From Actinomycetota bacterium (GTDB taxonomy: Bacteria > Actinomycetota > Acidimicrobiia > IMCC26256 > BP-133): a DNA stretch of 5,979 nt. Location of the stretch: contig JAUZEX010000062.1 of the NCBI GenBank assembly GCA_030838815.1, positions 1 through 5,979 on the forward strand, given 5' to 3'. Of this stretch, positions 1-5,234 are shown piece by piece. The position numbers and the translations under genes are program-made. Each line of letters begins with the position of its first letter. Position 1 is the stretch's first letter. The notes beneath the pieces were generated by a model, which had not been told where the DNA came from, searched no databases, and saw nothing but the letters and a program-made list of their open reading frames with translations.

Positions 1-195
1 CGACCCGGCCAATCCGGCGTTCCTTTCCCGGCCATCTGCGGCAATCGAACGCCGGAACCCGCCCGCGCCCGACCCGGCCATTCCGGCGTTCCTTTCCCGG
101 CCATCTGCGGCAATCGAACGCCGGAACGCGCCCCGCGCCCGACCCGGTCATTCCGGCGTTCGTTTGCCGATATCCAGCGGAAAGGGAACGCCGGA
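1..195. repeat. Three tandem ~70-bp units, each with an inverted repeat
   Basis: Units begin at 1, 70 and 140, each opening with CGACCCGG(C/T)CA and 69-70 bp long; the third is partial. Each has left arm TCCGGCGTTC and right arm GAACGCCGGA, which are exact reverse complements. Arms lie at 13-22/47-56, 81-91/116-126 (11 bp in this copy) and 152-161/186-195. The loop is 24 nt in all three copies. Loops 1 and 2 are identical, while loop 3 matches at only about 13 of 24 positions, yet all can form an inner CCG/CGG pairing at the same loop positions (6-8 with 17-19) and TT/AA (3-4 with 21-22). The array may extend left of the window. Function unknown: a structured RNA, a protein-binding array or a mobile REP-like element are all possible. 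It ends 81 bp before the dacB-like start codon. Confidence 0.85.
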
Positions 196-203
196 TGGGC
201 ACT

Positions 204-233
204 GGACCGGTCCGTGGGGGCGGTTTGACCGGT
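204..233. promoter_or_regulatory. Pair of ACCGGT-centred dyads upstream of the dacB-like gene
   Basis: GGACCGGTCC at 204-213 is a perfect 10-bp palindrome. A second ACCGGT core, in the context TGACCGGTAT, lies at 228-233, with cores 22 bp apart (about two helical turns), 44-71 bp before the start codon at 277. The spacing would suit a dimeric regulator binding one face of the helix, but ACCGGT is not rare in DNA this GC-rich. No clear -35/-10 pair is visible. The rest of 1-276 contains nothing else I can support as a gene. Confidence 0.25.
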
Positions 234-276
234 ATCCACCACTTCGGGGACGGGCTCTGCCACAGTCCGGCGGCAG

Positions 277-1782
277 ATGCGGGCCGCCTCGTCCTCCTCC
301 GATCCGTCACCTCGCACCGCCGTCCTCGTCGCCGTTCTCGTGGCGGCTGTCCTCGGGACCGGCATCGCCGTCGGGCCACTCGGCTTCCTCGGCCGACGCC
401 AACGGGCCCCGGCGCCGCTGGTCGAGCACTCCCACGTCCTCGAGGTGCCACTCGGTAGCGCCCAGCACCTGATCGCGCCGCCCGCCGCCCCGGCCCCCCC
501 GGATCCGACGGCCCCCGCCCCCGCGTCCCCGCCGCCCGCCGCGGCCGACCCCGCCCCGCCGGCCCCTCCGCCGGCGCCCGGACCCCCTGCGGGCGTTGCG
601 GACGCCGCCCCGTCCCCGCCGCCGGCCGGCGGCGCCCTGGCCGCGGTCATCGACTCCCGCCTCGCCGACCCCCGCCTGGCCGGCACCACCGTCGGCCTGT
701 CGGTGTGGGCCGAGGGCCTGGGCGAGGTTGGCCGCAACGGCGACGCCCCGCTCACGCCGGCGTCGAACGAGAAGTTGTTCACCGCCATGGGGGTGCTGTC
801 GCTCCTGCCGCAGACCGACACCCTGGTCACCGAGGTCCGGACCACCGGCGCCCAGGACGGCCGGGCGGTCAACGGCGACCTCTACCTGGTCGGGGGCGGC
901 GATCCCACCCTCCATGCCCGGGGGCCCCACTCCCTCGACGACCTGGCCGCGACGGTGAAGGCCCGCGGCATCGACGAGATCCGGGGTTCGCTGGTCGGCG
1001 ACGAGACCCGCTACGACAGCCTCCGCACCGCCCCCGGATGGCTGCCCCAGCACGTCCCGGTGTTCATCGGCCCTCTCTCGGCCCTGGTGGTCGACCGCAA
1101 CCAGGTGCGGCCCGACGCCGCCTACGCCGCCGATCCGCTGCCCGGCAACCTGCCCTACTTTCGGGCCGCCCTGATCCGGGCGGGGGTGCGGGTCGACGGG
1201 CCCAACGTCGCCGGCGCCGCCCCCGCCGGCAGCGCCGTCGTCGCCACCCTGCCCTCGCCCCCGATCGGCGACCTCGTCGGCGAGATGCTCAACCAGAGCG
1301 ACAACCTGATCGCCGAGATGCTCGTGAAAGAGGTCGGCCACCGGACGGGCCGGGGACCGGGGTCGACGGCCGGCGGTCTGGCCGCCGTCACCGACGCCGT
1401 GCGGGGCCTCGGTGTCCCCTTGGCCGGAGTGGCGGCCGACGGCTCGGGGCTGTCCCGCGACGACCGGCGCTCCGCCCGGGAGTGGCGCTCCCTCCTGCAG
1501 GCGGCGCTTCCCCGGCCGTGGGCGGAACGGCTGGTCGGCTCCCTGCCGCTGGCCGGCCGCAACGGCACCCTGGCCCGCCGCTTTGCCGGAACGGCGGCCG
1601 AAGCCAACGTGCGGGCCAAGACCGGGTGGATCGACGAGGCCCGGTCGCTGTCCGGCTTCCTCACCACCGCCGGCGGCCGCCATGTCGTGTTCTCGGTGAT
1701 CATCAACGGGACCACGCCCGTCTCCCAGGCGCTCAACGCCCTCGACGCGCTGGTGGCGGCCATCGCCGCCGACCGCTCGTAG
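277..1782 (+). CDS. dacB: D-alanyl-D-alanine carboxypeptidase/endopeptidase, PBP4 (peptidase S13) family
   Basis: This 501-residue protein trims or cleaves peptidoglycan stem peptides outside the membrane. Residues 14-38 form one hydrophobic segment after a short polar N-terminus, so it is a signal anchor or uncleaved signal peptide. A Pro/Ala-rich linker (about 66-118) leads to the catalytic domain. All three penicillin-binding motifs are present: SxxK as S163-N-E-K166, SxN as S341-D-N343 and KTG as K448-T-G450. Family landmarks GGGDPTL (206-212) and DGSGLSRDD (388-396) place it in S13/PBP4 rather than S11. Length is close to E. coli DacB (about 477) plus the linker. The ATG at 277 is favoured because it sits just before the membrane segment; its ribosome binding site is weak (GGCGG nearby). 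A hairpin follows the stop directly, and the sigma factor gene lies 87 bp downstream on the same strand. The family is secure; the balance of carboxypeptidase and endopeptidase activity cannot be read from sequence. Confidence 0.93.
   Translation: MRAASSSSDPSPRTAVLVAVLVAAVLGTGIAVGPLGFLGRRQRAPAPLVEHSHVLEVPLGSAQHLIAPPAAPAPPDPTAPAPASPPPAAADPAPPAPPPAPGPPAGVADAAPSPPPAGGALAAVIDSRLADPRLAGTTVGLSVWAEGLGEVGRNGDAPLTPASNEKLFTAMGVLSLLPQTDTLVTEVRTTGAQDGRAVNGDLYLVGGGDPTLHARGPHSLDDLAATVKARGIDEIRGSLVGDETRYDSLRTAPGWLPQHVPVFIGPLSALVVDRNQVRPDAAYAADPLPGNLPYFRAALIRAGVRVDGPNVAGAAPAGSAVVATLPSPPIGDLVGEMLNQSDNLIAEMLVKEVGHRTGRGPGSTAGGLAAVTDAVRGLGVPLAGVAADGSGLSRDDRRSAREWRSLLQAALPRPWAERLVGSLPLAGRNGTLARRFAGTAAEANVRAKTGWIDEARSLSGFLTTAGGRHVVFSVIINGTTPVSQALNALDALVAAIAADRS
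478..627 (+). repeat. Low-complexity Pro/Ala linker coding region in dacB
   Basis: Codons for residues about 68-117 of the peptidase encode almost only Pro and Ala, with occasional Asp, Gly, Ser and Thr. Such linkers in actinobacterial envelope enzymes are thought to be extended spacers that hold the catalytic domain away from the membrane within the wall. No exact tandem unit is apparent. Confidence 0.7.
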
Positions 1783-1800
1783 CCGACCCCTCGGGGCGGC
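1782..1800 (+). terminator. Hairpin directly after dacB stop
   Basis: GCCG (1782-1785), a bulged A, then CCCC (1787-1790) pair with GGGG (1793-1796) and CGGC (1797-1800) around a very short TC loop, which in practice opens to CTCG. The stem overlaps the last base of the TAG stop codon. There is no T-run after it, so it is at best a U-less terminator of the kind proposed in actinobacteria, or a 3'-end stabilising structure. Confidence 0.4.
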
Positions 1801-1820
1801 GGAGACCCTGCCGCGAAACC

Positions 1821-1869
1821 CCCCTATCGAATCCCCACAGATCAAGATGTTGTTAAGCCTGGCGGGCGA
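1821..1869 (+). promoter_or_regulatory. AT-richer leader/possible promoter region of the sigma factor gene
   Basis: Within the 87-bp gap between the peptidase and the sigma factor, roughly 1825-1858 is clearly less GC-rich than its surroundings (it contains CTATCGAATC and ATGTTGTTAAG). This is where a separate promoter for the downstream gene would be expected, after the hairpin at 1782-1800. No -35/-10 pair with proper spacing is convincing, so exact elements are not assigned. A purine-rich GGCGGGCGAG precedes the GTG at 1870 and may act as the ribosome binding site. Confidence 0.3.
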
Positions 1870-2505
1870 GTGGAGGGCCGTTCCGGCGGCGCGTCGAATT
1901 CGGACATCGTGCCCACCGGTGAACGCCCTCCGTCGACCGGTTGCAACTTCGCCGAGGCCCTCGACGCTGCCCGACAGGGCGACGAGCAGGCGATCGCCGC
2001 CCTGTGGCGGGAGTTGCAGCCGGCCCTGCTGCGCTACCTGCGGGCCGTCGACTCCGGCGCCGCCGAGGACATCGCCTCTGACACCTGGCTCGAGGTGACC
2101 CGCCGGCTCGACCGCTTCTCCGGCGGCGAGCGCGAGTTCCGGGGCTGGCTGTTCACGATTGCCCGCCACCGCCTGATCGACGCCCGCCGCCGGGCGGCCC
2201 GGCACCGCACCGCTCCCCTGGCCTGGCTCCCCGAGCGTCCAGGGGCCGACGACCCCGCGGCCGATGTCCTCACCGGCCTGTCGACGGAGGCGTCGGTCCG
2301 CCTGGTGTCGGAGCTCCCGCCGGAGCAGGCCGAGGCCGTCCTCCTCCGGGTCATGGCCGGGCTCGACACCGAACGGGTGGCCCGGATCATGGGCAAGCAG
2401 CCCGGCAACGTCCGGGTTCTGTCCCACCGGGGGCTGCGGAGCCTGGCCCGCCGCCTCACCGTGCTCGCCGCCGCGGCCAACGTCAGCGAGGCCGCCGCGC
2501 TGTAA
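1870..2505 (+). CDS. ECF-type sigma-70 family RNA polymerase sigma factor
   Basis: This 211-residue protein has the two-domain ECF layout and would direct RNA polymerase to a special promoter set. Region 2 spans about residues 36-110, including the AEDIASDTWLEV segment (65-76) and FRGWLFTIARHRLIDARRR (90-108), typical of region 2.2 to 2.4. A short linker (about 111-145) leads to region 4 (about 146-197), with the LPPEQAEAVLLR helix and a DNA-binding helix-turn-helix around ERVARIMGKQPGNVRVLSHRG (168-188). No region 1 or 3 is present. The GTG at 1870 is chosen for the purine-rich stretch before it; an in-frame GTG at 1909 would also keep both domains whole. No anti-sigma factor lies next to it, since the following gene is convergent. 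Its targets and ECF group cannot be decided here; co-orientation with the peptidase hints at an envelope role by inference only. Confidence 0.88.
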   Translation: MEGRSGGASNSDIVPTGERPPSTGCNFAEALDAARQGDEQAIAALWRELQPALLRYLRAVDSGAAEDIASDTWLEVTRRLDRFSGGEREFRGWLFTIARHRLIDARRRAARHRTAPLAWLPERPGADDPAADVLTGLSTEASVRLVSELPPEQAEAVLLRVMAGLDTERVARIMGKQPGNVRVLSHRGLRSLARRLTVLAAAANVSEAAAL

Positions 2506-2536
2506 GCGCCCGTTCCCGGCGCCCCCGCTCGCCCCG

Positions 2537-3028
2537 TCAGCCGGTTGTGAACCGCGGCCCGGGGGCCGCGCCCGGAAGGGCGTCCAGGCCGCCGGGGAGG
2601 TTGTCCTTGAGGGAGGCGTAGACGGCGCCCAGCTCGAGCATGGTCTCGGGACCGACGACCGCTTGCAGGGCCGGGAGGAGCTCGTTCTCGATCGGGGGGA
2701 CGTGCCCGTCGAAGGCGGCGGTCAGGCCCCGTACGACATCGTCGAAGGCTCCGTCGTCGGGATGGGCCTGTTCCAGGGCGACGAGCAGCGGCCGCAGCGT
2801 GTCGTGGTCGGTCTGGCCCCGGTTGGCCAGTTCGACGCCGCCGGGCACGATGTCCCGCAGGGCGGGATAGAGGATCTGCAGCTCGGCGGCGGTGTGGGTG
2901 GCGAGCTCGTCGAGAAGGCGGTGGGCGATCGGGAACCGGTCGGCCCGCTCCCGGTCGGCGACGGTGGCCAGCAGGGTGGTGATCAGCTGATGGTCGTGGG
3001 CGATGAGTTCGGTCAGGTCGGGTGGCAT
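2537..3028 (-). CDS. Hemerythrin-like HHE cation-binding domain protein
   Basis: This 163-residue, mostly helical, soluble protein has the expected spacing of a non-haem di-iron four-helix bundle. Candidate ligands are H13 (in HDHQ), H45 and E49 (HTAAE, followed by LYP), H75 (TDHD), and H109 with E114 (HVPPIE, followed by LLP). H45+4 Glu and H109+5 Glu match the E58 and D106 positions of classical hemerythrin, while the second His of the H73/H77 pair is Arg79 here, as is common in HHE proteins. It may bind oxygen, nitric oxide or peroxide, or store iron; sequence does not choose. The ATG at 3026-3028 has a good ribosome binding site, AAGGGGG, at 3033-3039. It starts 16 bp after the response regulator stop, so it is probably the last gene of that operon. 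The C-terminal tail (about 135-163) is Gly/Pro-rich and outside the domain. Confidence 0.88.
   Translation of the reverse strand: MPPDLTELIAHDHQLITTLLATVADRERADRFPIAHRLLDELATHTAAELQILYPALRDIVPGGVELANRGQTDHDTLRPLLVALEQAHPDDGAFDDVVRGLTAAFDGHVPPIENELLPALQAVVGPETMLELGAVYASLKDNLPGGLDALPGAAPGPRFTTG
2553..2570. terminator. Perfect 8-bp dyad, possible bidirectional terminator
   Basis: CGCGGCCC (2553-2560), loop GG, GGGCCGCG (2563-2570) is a perfect inverted repeat. It lies 47 bp after the sigma factor stop and inside the last codons of the convergent hemerythrin gene. There is no T-run on either side. The 31 bp between the two stop codons (2506-2536) contain no other clear hairpin, so this is the best candidate for ending the plus-strand transcript. 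Chance palindromes are frequent at this GC content. Confidence 0.3.
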
Positions 3029-3044
3029 CGGGCCCCCTTCAACT

Positions 3045-3815
3045 TCAGACGAGGCGCCGCTCGGTGGCCCACCGGGTGAGCTCGTGGCGGCTGGAGAGTT
3101 GGAGTTTGCGCAGGACGGAGGAGACGTGCGTCTCGACGGTCTTGACCGACAGGTTGAGACGCCGGGCGACCTCCTTGTAGGCGTACCCCCGGGCGATGAG
3201 GCGCAGCACGTCGCGCTCCCGGGCGGTCAGCTGGTCGAGCTCCGGGTCGGACGGGCGGGGCAGCGACCCGGCGAAGGCGTCGAGCACGAAACCGGCCAGT
3301 CGGGGCGAGAAGACGGCATCCCCCGCCGCCACCCGCCCGATGGCCTCGGCCAGTTCCGCACCGGACACGGTCTTGGTCAGATAGCCCCGGGCGCCGGCCC
3401 GGATCACCGAGATGACGTCCTCGGCGGCATCCGACACGGACAGGGCCAAGAACCGGGGGACAACCGGGGAGGTCGCCGCCTCGATGACGGCCCCAGAGTC
3501 GGCGGCGGAGCCAGCGTCGGACCCAGCGCCGGACCCAGCGGCGCGGCCAGCGGCCGAGCCGGCGCCAGAGCCAGCGCCGGCGGCGGCCAGAACGCGGCGG
3601 ATGAGCTCGGCGCCGCCACCGCCCGGCATGTGGACGTCGACCAGCACCACTTCCGGCCGGGTGGCGGCGATACCGGCCGCGGCCTCGTCGACGTCGCCCG
3701 CCGTGCCGACCACGTCGACCCGGCCCTCCAGCTCGCTGCGGACACCGGAGCGGACCAGCGGATGGTCGTCGACCACGAAGACCCGGATCTCGCCGTCGCT
3801 GGCCGGTGCACTCAT
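3045..3815 (-). CDS. NarL/FixJ-type response regulator (receiver + LuxR HTH) with internal repeat insertion
   Basis: This 256-residue protein is the likely phosphorylation target of the kinase encoded just upstream and a transcription factor. The receiver has the acidic pair D16-D17, the phosphoacceptor D60 (in VLVDVHMPG), S126 (LALSVS) and K148 (YLTKT). The LuxR helix-turn-helix spans about 194-256, with LTARERDVLRLIARG and the recognition segment LSVKTVETHVSSVLRKL. The oddity is about 40 extra Gly/Ala/Ser-rich residues (about 77-118) between receiver helix 3 and strand 4, including six AGS-X tetrapeptides (81-104). Conserved residues on both sides are intact, so the domain may still fold with a flexible loop near the 4-5-5 output face. 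The ATG overlaps the kinase TGA by 4 bp (ATGA), indicating translational coupling. The hemerythrin gene follows after 16 bp. Confidence 0.93.
   Translation of the reverse strand: MSAPASDGEIRVFVVDDHPLVRSGVRSELEGRVDVVGTAGDVDEAAAGIAATRPEVVLVDVHMPGGGGAELIRRVLAAAGAGSGAGSAAGRAAGSGAGSDAGSAADSGAVIEAATSPVVPRFLALSVSDAAEDVISVIRAGARGYLTKTVSGAELAEAIGRVAAGDAVFSPRLAGFVLDAFAGSLPRPSDPELDQLTARERDVLRLIARGYAYKEVARRLNLSVKTVETHVSSVLRKLQLSSRHELTRWATERRLV
3504..3575 (-). repeat. In-frame 12-bp tandem repeat, (Ala-Gly-Ser-X)6, in the receiver domain
   Basis: Six degenerate 12-bp units encode AGSG, AGSA, AGRA, AGSG, AGSD and AGSA (residues 81-104). On the plus strand they read as variants of GAGCCAGCGCCG and GACCCAGCGGCG. 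Since 12 is divisible by three, gain or loss of units by slippage would keep the reading frame. The units sit inside a domain that normally has no such insertion. Confidence 0.85.
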
Positions 3816-5104
3816 CGGGGCTGCTCCTCGACGCGGTCGACCCGGACGGACGCCCGGGGCACGGACAGTTCGACCTCGGCCCCTTCACCCGGCGCCGACC
3901 GCACTTCGGCCGTCCCGCCGTGGCGGCGCACTCGGGCCGAGATGGAGTCGGCCACGCCGCGGCGGTCGGGCGGCACGGCGGTGGGGTCGAAGCCCCGGCC
4001 CCGGTCCCGCACGAACAGCGACACCCGGTCGGGCTCCACTTCGAGGTAGACGTCGACGGTGTCGACCCCGGCGTGACGGGCGGCGTTGAGGGCCGCCTCC
4101 CGGCCAGCGGCGACGAGCGCCCGTCCGGCGTCGTCGAGGGGGGCGTCACCGACCAGCACGGCGTCGAGGCGTACCCCGTAGCGGTCCTCGACGTCGTCGA
4201 GCTCCCGCCGCAGCAGCGTGGCGAGGGTGCCGGCGCCGGCCTCCCCGTTCCACTCTCCGGGGGCGGCCCCGGAGACCCGGGCGCCGTAGAGCCAGGACCG
4301 CAGCTCCCGCTCCTGGCGGCGGGCCAGGCTGCGGACGGCCTTGTCGTCGCCGGCCCGTTTCTGGATCAGGGCCAGCGTCTGGAGGACGCCGTCGTGGAGG
4401 TGGGCGGCCATCTCGGAGCGCTCCTCGGAGCGGATCCGCTGGCGGCGCTCGTCGGTGAGGTTGCGGGCCAGGCGGGCCATCCACGGCCCGAAGAGGAGGA
4501 CGGCCCCCGCCGTCAGCACCGCCGCCCCGGCCGCGCTGCGGCCGATGGAGCGCAGGTCGCCGACTGCGGCCAGCGTGGCCAGCCCGCCGAGGACGACCAG
4601 GCTGATCCCCACGGCCAGGAACAGGGGCCGGAGCCGCTCCCGCCGCCCGGCGGCGGCGGAGGGGCCGGACCGGCCGCCCCACCCCCAGGCGAGGCCGGCG
4701 CCGACGGTCGCCAGCACGGCCGGGGCGACGACCTGGCCGGGGAGCCAGGCCGTGAACTGGCCCAGGACGAGCACCCCCCCGGCCACGACGGCCAGGACGG
4801 CGACGGCGTCGACGAGATCGGCGGGCCGCCCCCCGATGGTGAGCCCGGCGGCCGGGGCGCCCGGACCGGCGGCCGCCCGGTCGTCGGCCTCGGCGTCCGT
4901 CTCAGGGGGGAGGAAGGCCCAGGCCAGGGCGTAGAGGATCGCCACCGCCGGGAGGCTGCCGAGGGCGAGAAGCACGACCACGGCCCGCAAGGCGCCCACC
5001 TGCACCCCGAGAGCGGCGGCCAGGCCGTTGCAGACGCCGGCGATCCAACGACCGTCCCGCCGGCGGGTCAGGCGGGCGGCCAGCAGCGGATCCCGGACAC
5101 TCAT
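3812..5104 (-). CDS. PspC-domain sensor histidine kinase (HPK7/NarX-like)
   Basis: This 430-residue membrane kinase has an N-terminal PspC domain (about 10-67; RRRDGRWIAGVCNGLAAALG, then a hydrophobic helix ending AWAFLPPE). Further hydrophobic segments lie near 97-116, 124-142, 160-182 and 190-210, giving about five membrane spans with hardly any extracellular sensor domain. The dimerisation and phosphoacceptor helix carries EMAAHLHDGVLQTL, with H237 the likely phosphorylated residue. The HATPase region has an N-box REAALNAARHAG (335-346), G1 DRGRGF (367-372) and a late segment RRHGGTAEVRSAPGEGAEVEL (393-413). The layout fits an intramembrane-sensing kinase of the envelope-stress type. ATG at 5102-5104 has only a weak ribosome binding site, but it precedes the PspC domain at normal spacing. 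Its stop overlaps the response regulator start, so the pair is cognate with high likelihood. The signal sensed is unknown. Confidence 0.93.
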   Translation of the reverse strand: MSVRDPLLAARLTRRRDGRWIAGVCNGLAAALGVQVGALRAVVVLLALGSLPAVAILYALAWAFLPPETDAEADDRAAAGPGAPAAGLTIGGRPADLVDAVAVLAVVAGGVLVLGQFTAWLPGQVVAPAVLATVGAGLAWGWGGRSGPSAAAGRRERLRPLFLAVGISLVVLGGLATLAAVGDLRSIGRSAAGAAVLTAGAVLLFGPWMARLARNLTDERRQRIRSEERSEMAAHLHDGVLQTLALIQKRAGDDKAVRSLARRQERELRSWLYGARVSGAAPGEWNGEAGAGTLATLLRRELDDVEDRYGVRLDAVLVGDAPLDDAGRALVAAGREAALNAARHAGVDTVDVYLEVEPDRVSLFVRDRGRGFDPTAVPPDRRGVADSISARVRRHGGTAEVRSAPGEGAEVELSVPRASVRVDRVEEQPR

Positions 5105-5234
5105 CGTCCGGATGATCCCACGGCCCGCGGGGGCCCACCATCAGGGATCCCCCCGCCGCCCCCCGGGCGGACTCAGGGTACGACCAGGGTCATCCCCGAT
5201 AGCCCGCCGTCTCCGCGAAGCCGATGATCCGACC
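5105..5234. promoter_or_regulatory. Divergent promoter region between the kinase and the PspC-protein gene
   Basis: These 130 bp must hold the start signals for both transcription units. Visible structure: a 6-bp hairpin CCGCCC/GGGCGG (5156-5161/5165-5170), CCCGCGGG (5124-5131), the same 8-mer GATGATCC near each start codon (5111-5118 and 5223-5230), and three CAGGG motifs (near 5143, 5174 and 5186). No -35/-10 pair is convincing. If the regulator controls its own locus, its site is likely here. Confidence 0.5.

Noticed and set aside
1..195. CRISPR array
   Set aside because: Units of about 70 bp are contiguous and similar over their whole length, with internal palindromes and no variable spacers.
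1847..2098. Plus-strand frame starting at ATG 1847, overlapping the sigma factor start
   Set aside because: Different frame from the sigma domains, short, and of Pro/Ser/Arg shadow composition.
307..2427. 706-residue minus-strand open frame across the peptidase and sigma factor genes
   Set aside because: Gly/Arg/Asp-rich composition without domains. It is an antisense shadow of two well-supported genes, caused by the lack of A/T-rich stop codons in high-GC coding DNA.
3013..4149. 378-residue minus-strand frame overlapping the response regulator
   Set aside because: Arg/Gly/Pro-rich alternative frame; the receiver and LuxR motifs lie in the frame ending at 3045.
3806..5227. 473-residue plus-strand open frame opposite the histidine kinase
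   Set aside because: Low-complexity Gly/Pro/Asp/His translation with no motif, fully antisense to a kinase with intact H, N and G boxes.
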